From the NCBI GenBank assembly GCA_021805405.1, contig JAJZFK010000440.1, forward strand, positions 1-5,947: DNA of 5,947 nt, given 5' to 3'. The position numbers and the translations under genes are program-made. Origin of the DNA: a bacterium. GTDB lineage: Bacteria; Armatimonadota; Chthonomonadetes; Chthonomonadales; Chthonomonadaceae. The notes beneath the pieces are model-generated. The model was not told the origin of the DNA and did no database searches. It saw only the letters and a list, made by a program, of their open reading frames with translations. How positions within the stretch are numbered: the first letter of the stretch is position 1; each line of letters starts with the position of its first letter. Shown here one piece after another: positions 1-5,947 of the stretch.

Positions 1-24
1 ACACATTCAATCGGCATCGAACGA

Positions 25-1290
25 TTAATCCACAGTTATTTCTGCACCGAGCGCGGGTGGAAGGTGCGACGGTGCATTGACCAAGCTGAACTTCACGCGA
101 AAATCTCGGCCATCTGGCGACGCAACCGGTGAAATCCAGCTTACAACTGCGCGAACGGGCTTAAAACCTGCCACATCCACATAGGCGACTGCGCCGACGT
201 GCAGCCTGGGTAGATCGCGGGCAGGTGCCAAAGCCTCAGCACCAGGGTTGCCCGTAGCCACAACGGTCGCGAGTGCCATACCGGGTTGAGCAATTTCTCC
301 CACGTGCACTGCGATGCTGGTTACCACACCGGCTATAGGGCTAACGATCTCGTTCATGGCAGCGGCGGCGGTCGCACTGCTCTGGCCGGCTCTGGCCTGT
401 GCAACACCAGCGAGCGCGGCGGCGACCTGGGCCTGCGCAGCATCCTTGGCGACGGCGGCTCCCTGCTGGGCCAGCCGAAGTCCCTTGGTTGCAGCTGCCA
501 CACCCTGTCGAGCTTGTTGCTGCAACTGGATAGCGTGAGCTATTCGAAATGGAGACCCACTCTTATTACCGGCATTCAGTGCTTGCAGCTGGGCTTGCGC
601 CGCCCTAAGGTCCTGCTTCGCGCTGGAGTATTGATCTTTTGCACCCGCAACGTCCATCACCGACGCTCCGCCAACAGCCGCTATCTTTTCCAGCGCCTGA
701 AGCGCCTGCTTTGCCTGCGTTACGCCTAGGGCTGCTTTGCTGACGTTCACCTGTGCGCCCACAAGCTCAGCCTGCTGCTGGGTCTCAGCCGCACTAACAC
801 CTTCATCTGCCTGCCTAAGCGCGCTACGCGCCTGTGCAAGCGACTGCATCGCCTGCTCAACGTCGCCCTCGGATTTTATATGCGCGGCACGAAGGCCGTC
901 CAACGAAAGCACCAGCTGTGCCCTCGCTGCAGCAGTGCCGGCTACTGCCTGCGTCTCCTGCGAACCGGATATTGAAGGGTCGATTTGAATAACTGTTTCA
1001 CCGGCAGCGACATTCGCTCCAGACCGCACAAGTACGGCGGTAATTCGGCCTGGCTGAACCACTCCAAGTGACGCCTGCGCAGCTGGGGTAATAGTTCCAG
1101 ATAGGTGAACGGCGTTATCTACAGCAAGTTTCTGTGATTTCTCCGGTTGTGGCACCGACGGCGGAACATTACTCACCGTGTGAGGTACGATGACTGCTGG
1201 TTCCGACTGCCGTGGTAATAGAAATAGTGCCGAGCCAGCCAGACAGACTACAATACCAACTCCAGCGCCATACCGAATGTTCAAATTCAT
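25..1290 (-). CDS. HlyD/AcrA-type periplasmic membrane fusion protein
   Basis: This 421-residue adaptor should link an inner-membrane transporter to the TolC-family channel encoded just upstream. An N-terminal hydrophobic segment (about 8-26) serves as signal-anchor. A proline-rich linker (about 31-50) leads to the first lipoyl half (about 62-105, VHLSGTITPAAQ to VIQIDP). A very Ala/Gln-rich coiled coil follows (about 112-312), interrupted near residues 203-212 and by GNKSGSP at 241-247. The second lipoyl half spans about 314-345 (IVSPIAGVVTSIAVHVGE), and a beta-barrel domain extends to the end. The start ATG 1290 overlaps the TolC-family stop (ATGA), with GAGGGG seven bases upstream. The stop TAA is at 25. 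C16 lies in VVCLAG, which is not a proper lipobox. The coiled coil has two helical hairpin-like sections rather than one, longer than in AcrA. It may pair with an RND, ABC or MFS pump, none of which is in the window. Confidence 0.9.
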   Translation of the reverse strand: MNLNIRYGAGVGIVVCLAGSALFLLPRQSEPAVIVPHTVSNVPPSVPQPEKSQKLAVDNAVHLSGTITPAAQASLGVVQPGRITAVLVRSGANVAAGETVIQIDPSISGSQETQAVAGTAAARAQLVLSLDGLRAAHIKSEGDVEQAMQSLAQARSALRQADEGVSAAETQQQAELVGAQVNVSKAALGVTQAKQALQALEKIAAVGGASVMDVAGAKDQYSSAKQDLRAAQAQLQALNAGNKSGSPFRIAHAIQLQQQARQGVAAATKGLRLAQQGAAVAKDAAQAQVAAALAGVAQARAGQSSATAAAAMNEIVSPIAGVVTSIAVHVGEIAQPGMALATVVATGNPGAEALAPARDLPRLHVGAVAYVDVAGFKPVRAVVSWISPVASPDGRDFRVKFSLVNAPSHLPPALGAEITVD

Positions 1291-1303
1291 TGCACCACCC
1301 CTC
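1287..1303 (-). promoter_or_regulatory. ATGA overlap and Shine-Dalgarno site coupling the TolC-family gene to the adaptor gene
   Basis: The TolC-family stop TGA and the adaptor ATG overlap as ATGA at 1290-1287. GAGGGG at 1298-1303, seven bases upstream of the ATG, is a plausible ribosome site lying inside the last TolC-family codons. The two proteins should be made together, as expected for partners in one tripartite complex. Confidence 0.7.
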
Positions 1304-2588
1304 GATCAGGTACATCCTGCCCTGCTGAATGCCTTAAACTTGCAACTGAATTGAGTATCGCAATACGCGCTGCTTCCAGTGCATCGCGACTTTGCCACAA
1401 AGTGTGGAGTGACTTCTGCAAATCCATCGCGGATCCCTTGCCTACCTGATAGCTCACAACGGCTACCCGCTCTTCTGCTGCCGCGGCGTCCTTCGATACC
1501 ACCGCCGAATGGAGGTTGGCCCTGCACTCATCTAACAGCTGCGACTGGTGAATCACATCCAACTCTATACCAGTTTCTGCATTGGAAAGTAACGACTTAA
1601 GGCGGATAACCTGTAGAGCAGCTACCTGCGCATCGCGGTGTGCCTTTCCGCGGTCGAGTAGGGGCCACTTAAAATGAACCATAACGGCAGCATAGTGCTC
1701 ACGCTGCAGGGCTGTGGGGGTCTGCTCATCCGCTTCAACGCGTAAACTAAGCTGCGGCATCGACTGATCCGAGGCGAGTGTACGTCCGGCTGCTGCTTCC
1801 TTAATCCTTGCGCGAAGGAGCGCTAATTCCGGCCGCTGTTTAAGCGCTAAGGCAACGAACTGCTCAGTGGAGAACGGGTCTGCGGCCGACACGTCCGTTA
1901 GTTCGCCGGATATGGGTGAAGAAAACGGTCTGCCAATCTGCCGGTTCAAGTTATAACGTGCAAGCAGCACGCCGTCCTTAGCGCGTTGAAGCCCCGCTTG
2001 TGCCTCTGCAACTGCGGAGTTGGCCGCACCAACGTCAACTGGCTTTCCCAGCCCGGCAGCAATCTGCTGCTTCACAAGGAGAAGAAACTGTTGCGCCTCA
2101 CCAAGCCCTCTCTCAGCCTGCGCAACGCCCGCCTGTGCCTGTAGCAGGCTGTTGTAATCCGTAATAACCGATAGCGCGAGTGCGCTCATCTCCTCCTGCC
2201 AGTTCGCTGTAGCCACACTACGCAGCGCCAGGTATCGCGAACGGGCAGCACTCAGTCCAGCACGGTAGAGTGGCTGATCAAGCCGTATCCCCACCCGGCC
2301 AGAGGTCTGCGGAACCGTTACATTCTCCACCATTCCCGGTACATCCAGCTTGCTTCCCGGCCCTTGTATTCCACCAGATGCAATTAGATAAACCTTAGGC
2401 AGCGCAATAGGCTTGTCGGATTCCGCACCAATGAGCGCGGCTTCCAGTTCTGCCGAATAGGCCTTGGTTTGGGGGCTCTGCTTCATCGCCAGTTCAAGGC
2501 ATCGTTTAAGCGGTAACACGTTGCCAGATCCCTGTGCAACGGCTGTAGATGCCGCAGTGAGGATATAGAGGGCGATTAGTCTTTTCAT
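1287..2588 (-). CDS. TolC-family outer-membrane efflux protein
   Basis: This 433-residue protein looks like an outer-membrane channel of tripartite export systems, forming the trimeric barrel and periplasmic tunnel through which an inner-membrane pump and adaptor push substrate. It begins with a clear signal peptide, charged MKR followed by a hydrophobic run, with likely cleavage after AVA at residue 18. Two similar alpha-helical halves follow, roughly 25-220 and 240-425, rich in Ala, Gln, Leu and Arg as in the OEP repeat. Motifs such as LPLKRCLELAMKQSP, VGIRLDQPLYRAG, KQRPELALLRARI and KWPLLDRG fit the family. The start ATG 2588 overlaps the hpnG stop by four bases (ATGA), and no strong ribosome site is seen, so it is probably translated by coupling to hpnG. 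Its own stop overlaps the next ATG in the same way. Its substrate is not determinable from sequence; hopanoid-linked export is inferred from position only. Confidence 0.92.
   Translation of the reverse strand: MKRLIALYILTAASTAVAQGSGNVLPLKRCLELAMKQSPQTKAYSAELEAALIGAESDKPIALPKVYLIASGGIQGPGSKLDVPGMVENVTVPQTSGRVGIRLDQPLYRAGLSAARSRYLALRSVATANWQEEMSALALSVITDYNSLLQAQAGVAQAERGLGEAQQFLLLVKQQIAAGLGKPVDVGAANSAVAEAQAGLQRAKDGVLLARYNLNRQIGRPFSSPISGELTDVSAADPFSTEQFVALALKQRPELALLRARIKEAAAGRTLASDQSMPQLSLRVEADEQTPTALQREHYAAVMVHFKWPLLDRGKAHRDAQVAALQVIRLKSLLSNAETGIELDVIHQSQLLDECRANLHSAVVSKDAAAAEERVAVVSYQVGKGSAMDLQKSLHTLWQSRDALEAARIAILNSVASLRHSAGQDVPDRGVVQ
2585..2588 (-). promoter_or_regulatory. ATGA overlap coupling hpnG and the TolC-family gene
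   Basis: The hpnG stop TGA (2587-2585) and the TolC-family start ATG (2588-2586) share bases in ATGA. No clear Shine-Dalgarno sequence lies just before it (the minus strand reads GGTGCACCGGT). Translation of the channel gene therefore probably depends on ribosomes finishing hpnG. The arrangement is seen directly; the coupling is inference. Confidence 0.7.
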
Positions 2589-3277
2589 ACCGGTGCACCG
2601 TAAGTATTTCCAAGCTGATGGAGTGCATCATGAAGAAGACGCGTTCCTGCTTTAGCACGACCGCCAAGTTGAATCAAGCCACCAAACGAGGATGGCTTAG
2701 CCATCGCGGCAAGAACGATCCGAAGGAGGCTTGTCTGACCATTACGGTCATTCAACTGGTTGAAATCCAGTGGCATTGTATCATCCAGGCTATCAGTAAC
2801 TACCCGGATAACGGCCCAAGGTACGTTAACCTCTGCAGCGGCACGTGCACACGCCACTGTTTCCATGTCAACCACTGCGGGATGCTGCAGATTATGCTGG
2901 GAGGCGGCTTCCAGTTTTTCATCCCGGTTTAGCAGTACCCTGCTGCACGACAGCAGAGTGACATCTCGAAGCACCCCCGGGTGGAGACTGCTATCTATGG
3001 AGGCTAGCAGCGCGCCGTCGGGGGTCAAATCCTGGGCATCATTGTTCGCGTAGCCATTCACCACTCTGCGAGGCAGCACGACCGTGCCCACAGGTACATT
3101 GGAAATTGCACCGCAATAACCACATATAATTAGCTGTTTTACGTCACCTCTTAAAAGTAGCGCGCTGATGCCGCCGTAGGCCGCCTTTTCACCGGCGCCC
3201 GTTATCAGAACGTGCGGCGATGCAACCCCCTTCGGCATGCTAAACCCTGCGCGCTCCTGCGGAAGGGCGAAGGCCAC
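2585..3277 (-). CDS. hpnG: HpnG, hopanoid-associated nucleoside phosphorylase
   Basis: HpnG removes adenine from adenosylhopane (the HpnH product) to give a ribosyl or phosphoribosyl hopane; deletion of hpnG in Methylobacterium is known to cause adenosylhopane accumulation. The sequence fits the purine nucleoside/MTA phosphorylase superfamily: ITGAGEKAA near residues 25-33 (phosphate loop), GYCGAIS (53-59), VDMETVACA (136-144, nucleoside recognition) and VVTDSLDD (159-166, with the likely catalytic aspartate). It is cytoplasmic. I chose GTG 3277 as start: it has GGCGGAG six bases upstream, gives 230 residues, and removes a proline/serine-rich leader. An open frame continues upstream to TTG 3355, which would overlap ispH by 38 bases and has no well-placed ribosome site; that form would have 256 residues. 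The stop TGA overlaps the ATG of the TolC-family gene (ATGA). A related nucleosidase specificity such as MTA/SAH is possible by family but unlikely here. Confidence 0.88.
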   Translation of the reverse strand: MAFALPQERAGFSMPKGVASPHVLITGAGEKAAYGGISALLLRGDVKQLIICGYCGAISNVPVGTVVLPRRVVNGYANNDAQDLTPDGALLASIDSSLHPGVLRDVTLLSCSRVLLNRDEKLEAASQHNLQHPAVVDMETVACARAAAEVNVPWAVIRVVTDSLDDTMPLDFNQLNDRNGQTSLLRIVLAAMAKPSSFGGLIQLGGRAKAGTRLLHDALHQLGNTYGAPV

Positions 3278-3283
3278 GCACAG

Positions 3284-3290
3284 CTCCGCC
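3284..3290 (-). promoter_or_regulatory. Likely Shine-Dalgarno site deciding the hpnG start
   Basis: The minus strand reads GGCGGAG with six bases (CTGTGC) before the GTG at 3277. The longer alternative start TTG 3355 has AAAGG directly touching it, too close to work. This favours the GTG start and leaves a 40-base gap after the ispH stop at 3318. The match is partial, so the call is moderate. Confidence 0.5.
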
Positions 3291-3317
3291 AGGTTTATAC
3301 TGGGCCGTGAATGGCTC

Positions 3318-4202
3318 TCAGGACGCTGCGACGGGTTCAAGTTCAGCGGTAACAACCTTTAAGCGCACTGCCTCCACCAGATCTTCTGGCGTCGAGAGAC
3401 CGGATGCGATACCTATAACCTTGAAGCCCTCCAGGTGAGAGAGCGCTAGTTCATCTGCGTTCTGGACCTGAATAGTGTTGGGATTGTGGTAGCGACACAG
3501 GGCTGCTAATTCTACGGTATTAGCACTGGTGCGTGAGCCCACTACAATCATGAGATCTACTTTACTGGCCAACTCCAGCGCATCGTCCTGCCTGTTTTGT
3601 ACGGGCCTGCAAATCGTATTGATAATCCGTATCTCTTTGCACATCATGAGCATCTCGTTTACGATGCTGTTACACAGCTCCAGCGCGTGCGTTGTTTGAA
3701 AGATGACTCCAACTTTACGAAGCAGCTTGTAGCTCTTCTTCGCCTCGTGAAGCTCCTCAATGCTGTCGATAACCAGGGCGGGATTCTCCAACGCACCCAG
3801 GATGCCCTTTATCTCGGCGTGGTTACTATCGCCAATTATAACCACCTGGTATCCATCGCGCTCCAGCATCTGTGCAGCTTCCTGCGCTCGCAAAACAATG
3901 GGACAGGTGGCATCGACGACGTCGACACCGCGGTTTTTTGCCTGTTGAATTCGAACTTTGGGGAGACCATGAGCACGAATAATCATGGTGCCGCTTTTCT
4001 CGTTTTCGTAATCGTCAATCTTGCGGAGGCCCTTGTCTTCCAGTTCGTCCGTTACGCGCTTGTTATGCACGAGGTCGCCCAAAATGAAGACGTCATTTCG
4101 CTCGGCAAGTGCCTGACGCGTTAGGTTAATCGCTCGCTTCACTCCAAAGCAGAAACCTACCTCGCGAGCCATAATTACGGTACGACGAGAACGTTCACTC
4201 AT
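3318..4202 (-). CDS. ispH: IspH (LytB), 4-hydroxy-3-methylbut-2-enyl diphosphate reductase
   Basis: IspH is the iron-sulfur enzyme that reduces HMBPP to IPP and DMAPP, the last step of the MEP pathway, in the cytoplasm. The protein has 294 residues, usual for the family. The three cluster cysteines are visible: C18 (GFCFGVKRA), C100 (DATCP) and C198 (NTICRP). The substrate-pocket histidines are H46 (LVHN), H78 (RAHG) and H128 in NHAE, with the proton-donor glutamate E130. FQTTHA (168-173), GSRTSAN (222-228) and GLSTPED (268-274) match the threonine, Ser/Asn and serine diphosphate contacts. After the third cysteine it has RPVQNRQ instead of the more usual xATxxRQ. ATG 4202 is preceded by an excellent AGGAGG, the strongest ribosome site in the window. 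A 41-base gap separates it from hpnA. In this operon it would supply C5 units for squalene and hopanoid synthesis, possibly as one of several ispH copies. Confidence 0.97.
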   Translation of the reverse strand: MSERSRRTVIMAREVGFCFGVKRAINLTRQALAERNDVFILGDLVHNKRVTDELEDKGLRKIDDYENEKSGTMIIRAHGLPKVRIQQAKNRGVDVVDATCPIVLRAQEAAQMLERDGYQVVIIGDSNHAEIKGILGALENPALVIDSIEELHEAKKSYKLLRKVGVIFQTTHALELCNSIVNEMLMMCKEIRIINTICRPVQNRQDDALELASKVDLMIVVGSRTSANTVELAALCRYHNPNTIQVQNADELALSHLEGFKVIGIASGLSTPEDLVEAVRLKVVTAELEPVAAS

Positions 4203-4207
4203 ACAAA

Positions 4208-4214
4208 CCTCCTA
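4208..4214 (-). promoter_or_regulatory. Strong Shine-Dalgarno site of ispH
   Basis: The minus strand reads TAGGAGG followed by five bases (TTTGT) and the ATG at 4202. It is a near-perfect Shine-Dalgarno sequence and fixes the ispH start. It is the only strong ribosome site in the window, in the longest intergenic gap (4203-4243). IspH may therefore be translated more efficiently than its neighbours in the same transcript; that is inference. Confidence 0.85.
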
Positions 4215-4243
4215 AAGTTATCACCGCTAACCAGCTAAGAAAG

Positions 4244-5245
4244 TCATCTGTTACGTATATAGCCGTTAGAACAAAACCAGTTAACCGCACGTTCAAGCGC
4301 GCAGACAACGGGCGTCTGCGGCATTCCAAGCTCCTGCACAGCGCGTGAAGCATCAAAGAACATAGGATGCCGGGCCATCCTTACGCCGTCCAGCGGATGC
4401 GCAGGTGCGCGGCCAGAAACCCGGGCAGCCACGTTCTCCAGTCCAACTGCCGCGAAGGCAACTGCGTAAGGTATACGCACTCTAGGCGCAGGGCTACCAG
4501 AAATATTCGCCAGTGTATCCAGGATCTGCTTCAGTGTTAGATTCTCGCAGCCCAGGATATACTTGCGCCCGCACACACCCTTTTCACCTGCTAAAACAAT
4601 ACCTGCAGCAACGTCACGCACATCCACCAGGTTGAGGCCGGTGTCCATGTAGGCAGGCATTTTTCCGTTCAGGAAATCGACAATAATCTGCCCTGTAGGT
4701 GTAGGCTTAATGTCGTGATCCCCAACAGGTGTGCTCGGGTTCACAATCACAACATCCTGCCCATCGGCAGCCCGCTTTAAAACCTCCTGCTCTGCGCGAA
4801 ACTTGGAATGCTTGTAATGGCCAACCATGTCTGTATCGCTTACAGGAGTGTCTTCATTGGCGGCACCACCCTCTGCAAGGTGCCCCAACGCTCCCACCGT
4901 GCTGGTGTACACTACACGCCTCGCCCCGGCCAACCGCGCGGCGTCCAGAACGTTCAGCGAACCCACAACGTTGGACTGGTAAAGTTCCTGCGGATTTGCC
5001 GCCCATAGCCGGTAATCTGCTGCCACGTGGTAAACCATTTCACAGCCCGCGGCGGCTCGCGTCAAAGTTTCGACGTCAGCCAGATCGCCAACAACAATCT
5101 CTACAAGCGCAGGATCCAGTTCGTTCACGTTACTGCGTCGACTAGATGAGCGCACCAACAGCCGGACTTTCTCACCACGTTCAACGAGTAAGGCGGCTGT
5201 GTGGTATCCCACAAAGCCCGTTGCACCGGTAACCAGCGAGGTCAT
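4244..5245 (-). CDS. hpnA: HpnA, hopanoid-associated NAD-dependent epimerase/dehydratase-like protein
   Basis: This 333-residue protein belongs to the extended short-chain dehydrogenase (NAD-dependent epimerase/dehydratase) family, and its length fits HpnA. The N-terminal Rossmann dinucleotide motif TGATGFVG spans residues 6-13, VGDLAD (52-57) fits the adenine-contacting acidic strand, YTSTVG (113-118) carries the likely catalytic Ser/Thr, and YKHSK (144-148) is the YxxxK active site. The substrate-binding half runs from about residue 170 to the end. There is no signal peptide or membrane segment, so it is cytoplasmic. HpnA occurs widely in hopanoid gene clusters, but its reaction is not settled; a sugar-nucleotide or hopanoid side-chain substrate is inferred. 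It starts at ATG 5245, 11 bases after the hpnH stop, with only a weak AGG upstream. A sugar epimerase or dihydroflavonol-reductase-like enzyme is the fallback call, but the neighbours hpnH and hpnG favour HpnA. Confidence 0.9.
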   Translation of the reverse strand: MTSLVTGATGFVGYHTAALLVERGEKVRLLVRSSSRRSNVNELDPALVEIVVGDLADVETLTRAAAGCEMVYHVAADYRLWAANPQELYQSNVVGSLNVLDAARLAGARRVVYTSTVGALGHLAEGGAANEDTPVSDTDMVGHYKHSKFRAEQEVLKRAADGQDVVIVNPSTPVGDHDIKPTPTGQIIVDFLNGKMPAYMDTGLNLVDVRDVAAGIVLAGEKGVCGRKYILGCENLTLKQILDTLANISGSPAPRVRIPYAVAFAAVGLENVAARVSGRAPAHPLDGVRMARHPMFFDASRAVQELGMPQTPVVCALERAVNWFCSNGYIRNR

Positions 5246-5268
5246 TAACGGTTAACCTAGCCCGTTAA
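5245..5268. repeat. Short inverted repeat across the hpnH stop and hpnA start
   Basis: TTAACGG at 5245-5251 and CCGTTAA at 5262-5268 form a perfect 7-base inverted repeat around a 10-base loop. In the transcript the second arm ends at the A of the hpnA start codon, and the loop contains the hpnH stop and the UAGG that would serve as hpnA's weak ribosome site. There is no U-tract, so it is not a standard terminator. The stem is A/U-rich, so it would be weak; it could be chance or could modestly tune hpnA translation. Confidence 0.4.
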
Positions 5269-5947
5269 CGACCATGCCGCCAACTGCAGCATGCCCTTCG
5301 ATGTTTTCATCGCTTCCTCTACCGCACTGTGCTCAAAGCCGCTGTGCATTTTGCAGTTTTTGCACTTTGCGTCCTGCCGCGACTCCCAATATTCCCAATT
5401 GGTTTTGTTCCAGAAGGTCTCCCAGTCTGGTATGAACTTCTCGCCAATGAGGTAGCAAGGAGCCTTCCAGCCCATGGGCGTATAGTTCACCGTGGACCAT
5501 GGTGCACAGGGCAGTTCACGCAAACCAGCGGCGAATTCCAGGAATGCAGGGGTCGCGCTTACCTTATACTTGGTAGAGAAATCGCGAATCTTTGCGAACT
5601 TCTCGTGAATCTGGTCCTGGGTGAGGAACATGTTGCGCTCAACGCTCTCATATTCATAACCTGGCGAGATGAGAATGCCCTTTGCCTTCATCTTATCCAC
5701 CAGGCGGCAAAGCTCTTCCACCTCTTCAACGGAAGTCTCCTTAAAGACGGTGGTATTGATGTAGATGGTATAGCCCAGCTTAACGCCCTGCTCAATCATC
5801 TTGATAGCGTGGTCAAAAACGCCCTCACGGTTACACACGAAATCATGCGTCTGCTTCATACCGTCCAGGTGAATCATCAGGAACAGGTTTGGGCTGGGAG
5901 GGATTACATCAAACACCTTGGTATCGAGCTTGAGCGCGTTCGTGCAG
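5257..5947 (-). CDS. hpnH: HpnH, adenosyl-hopene transferase (radical SAM), C-terminal part only
   Basis: HpnH uses radical SAM chemistry to attach a 5'-deoxyadenosyl group to diploptene, giving adenosylhopane, the first step of C35 hopanoid side-chain synthesis; it is expected in the cytoplasm or at the membrane. About 229 codons are visible. The frame stays open to the window edge, beginning CTNAL, so there is no start here; GTG at 5916 is an internal valine. The visible part shows the family stretch IHLDGM, then REGVFD, INTTVF and ISPGYEYE, and a cysteine-bearing C-terminus (LPCAPW, APCYLIGE, KCKNCKMHSGFE). The N-terminal CxxxCxxC cluster motif should lie in the missing 100-150 residues. 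Where I remember HpnH proteins having HCGYE, this one has HSGFE, so one cysteine is serine. The stop TAG lies 11 bases before hpnA. Family assignment is firm from motifs and neighbours; activity cannot be judged without the N-terminus. Confidence 0.93.
   Translation of the reverse strand, partial: CTNALKLDTKVFDVIPPSPNLFLMIHLDGMKQTHDFVCNREGVFDHAIKMIEQGVKLGYTIYINTTVFKETSVEEVEELCRLVDKMKAKGILISPGYEYESVERNMFLTQDQIHEKFAKIRDFSTKYKVSATPAFLEFAAGLRELPCAPWSTVNYTPMGWKAPCYLIGEKFIPDWETFWNKTNWEYWESRQDAKCKNCKMHSGFEHSAVEEAMKTSKGMLQLAAWSLTG

Noticed and set aside
1..17. Start of a next gene at the minus-strand ATG at 17 (Met-Pro-Ile-Glu-Cys)
   Set aside because: Only five codons are visible, with no good ribosome site, so it cannot be distinguished from chance.
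286..729. 147-codon plus-strand open frame opposite the adaptor gene
   Set aside because: It comes from the Ala/Gln-rich coiled-coil coding region read backwards, with Cys/Leu/Gly-rich low-complexity translation and no domain.
1195..1270. Lipoprotein signal at Cys16 of the adaptor
   Set aside because: The residues before the cysteine are Ile-Val-Val, lacking the small Gly/Ala/Ser at -1 needed for a lipobox. A signal-anchor fits better.
3597..4124. 175-codon open frame on the plus strand opposite ispH
   Set aside because: It lies wholly inside ispH, whose motifs are unmistakable, and has no recognisable family motif or supported ribosome site. It is a shadow of the codon usage on the other strand.
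4203..4243. Internal promoter or terminator in the hpnA-ispH gap
   Set aside because: The 41 bases contain the ispH ribosome site but no convincing -35/-10 pair and no hairpin followed by a U-tract.
4729..5145. 138-codon plus-strand open frame opposite hpnA
   Set aside because: The translation is Pro/Arg/Gln-rich with no motif, and it is fully contained in the well-supported hpnA gene.
5257..5916. hpnH as a complete gene starting at GTG 5916
   Set aside because: The frame continues upstream with CTNALKLDTK, which matches the HpnH family, and starting there would lack the radical SAM cysteine motif. The gene is simply cut by the window edge.

Overview
The window (5947 bases) is almost entirely coding. 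All six genes lie on the minus strand, so transcription runs from high to low coordinates. The reading order is hpnH (5' end cut off by the window edge), hpnA, ispH, hpnG, a TolC-family outer-membrane efflux gene, and an HlyD/AcrA-type membrane fusion protein gene. Gaps are 41 bases or shorter, and the last two junctions are 4-base ATGA overlaps. No terminator or promoter stands out inside, so this reads as an internal part of one operon whose promoter lies beyond the right edge.

Region by region: 5257-5947 is the C-terminal part of HpnH, the radical SAM enzyme that joins an adenosyl group to the hopene skeleton. 4244-5245 is HpnA, a short-chain dehydrogenase/epimerase-like protein of hopanoid loci. 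3318-4202 is IspH, the last enzyme of the MEP isoprenoid pathway. About 2585-3277 is HpnG, which removes adenine from adenosylhopane. 1287-2588 and 25-1290 encode the outer-membrane channel and periplasmic adaptor of a tripartite export system. The inner-membrane pump is not in the window and may follow to the left of position 1.

Taken together, the first four genes supply C5 isoprenoid precursors and build the extended (C35) hopanoid side chain. The two transport genes are translationally coupled to the last biosynthetic gene. This suggests, but does not prove, that the exporter handles hopanoids or something made alongside them, such as by moving them toward the outer membrane.

Organism: a TolC-type channel implies a diderm (outer-membrane) bacterium, and the hpn genes imply one that makes extended hopanoids. 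Base composition looks moderate (somewhat above 50% GC by eye, not computed). The sequence alone does not let me fix the phylum. Acidobacteriota-like or other non-model diderms are possible, but this is only a guess.
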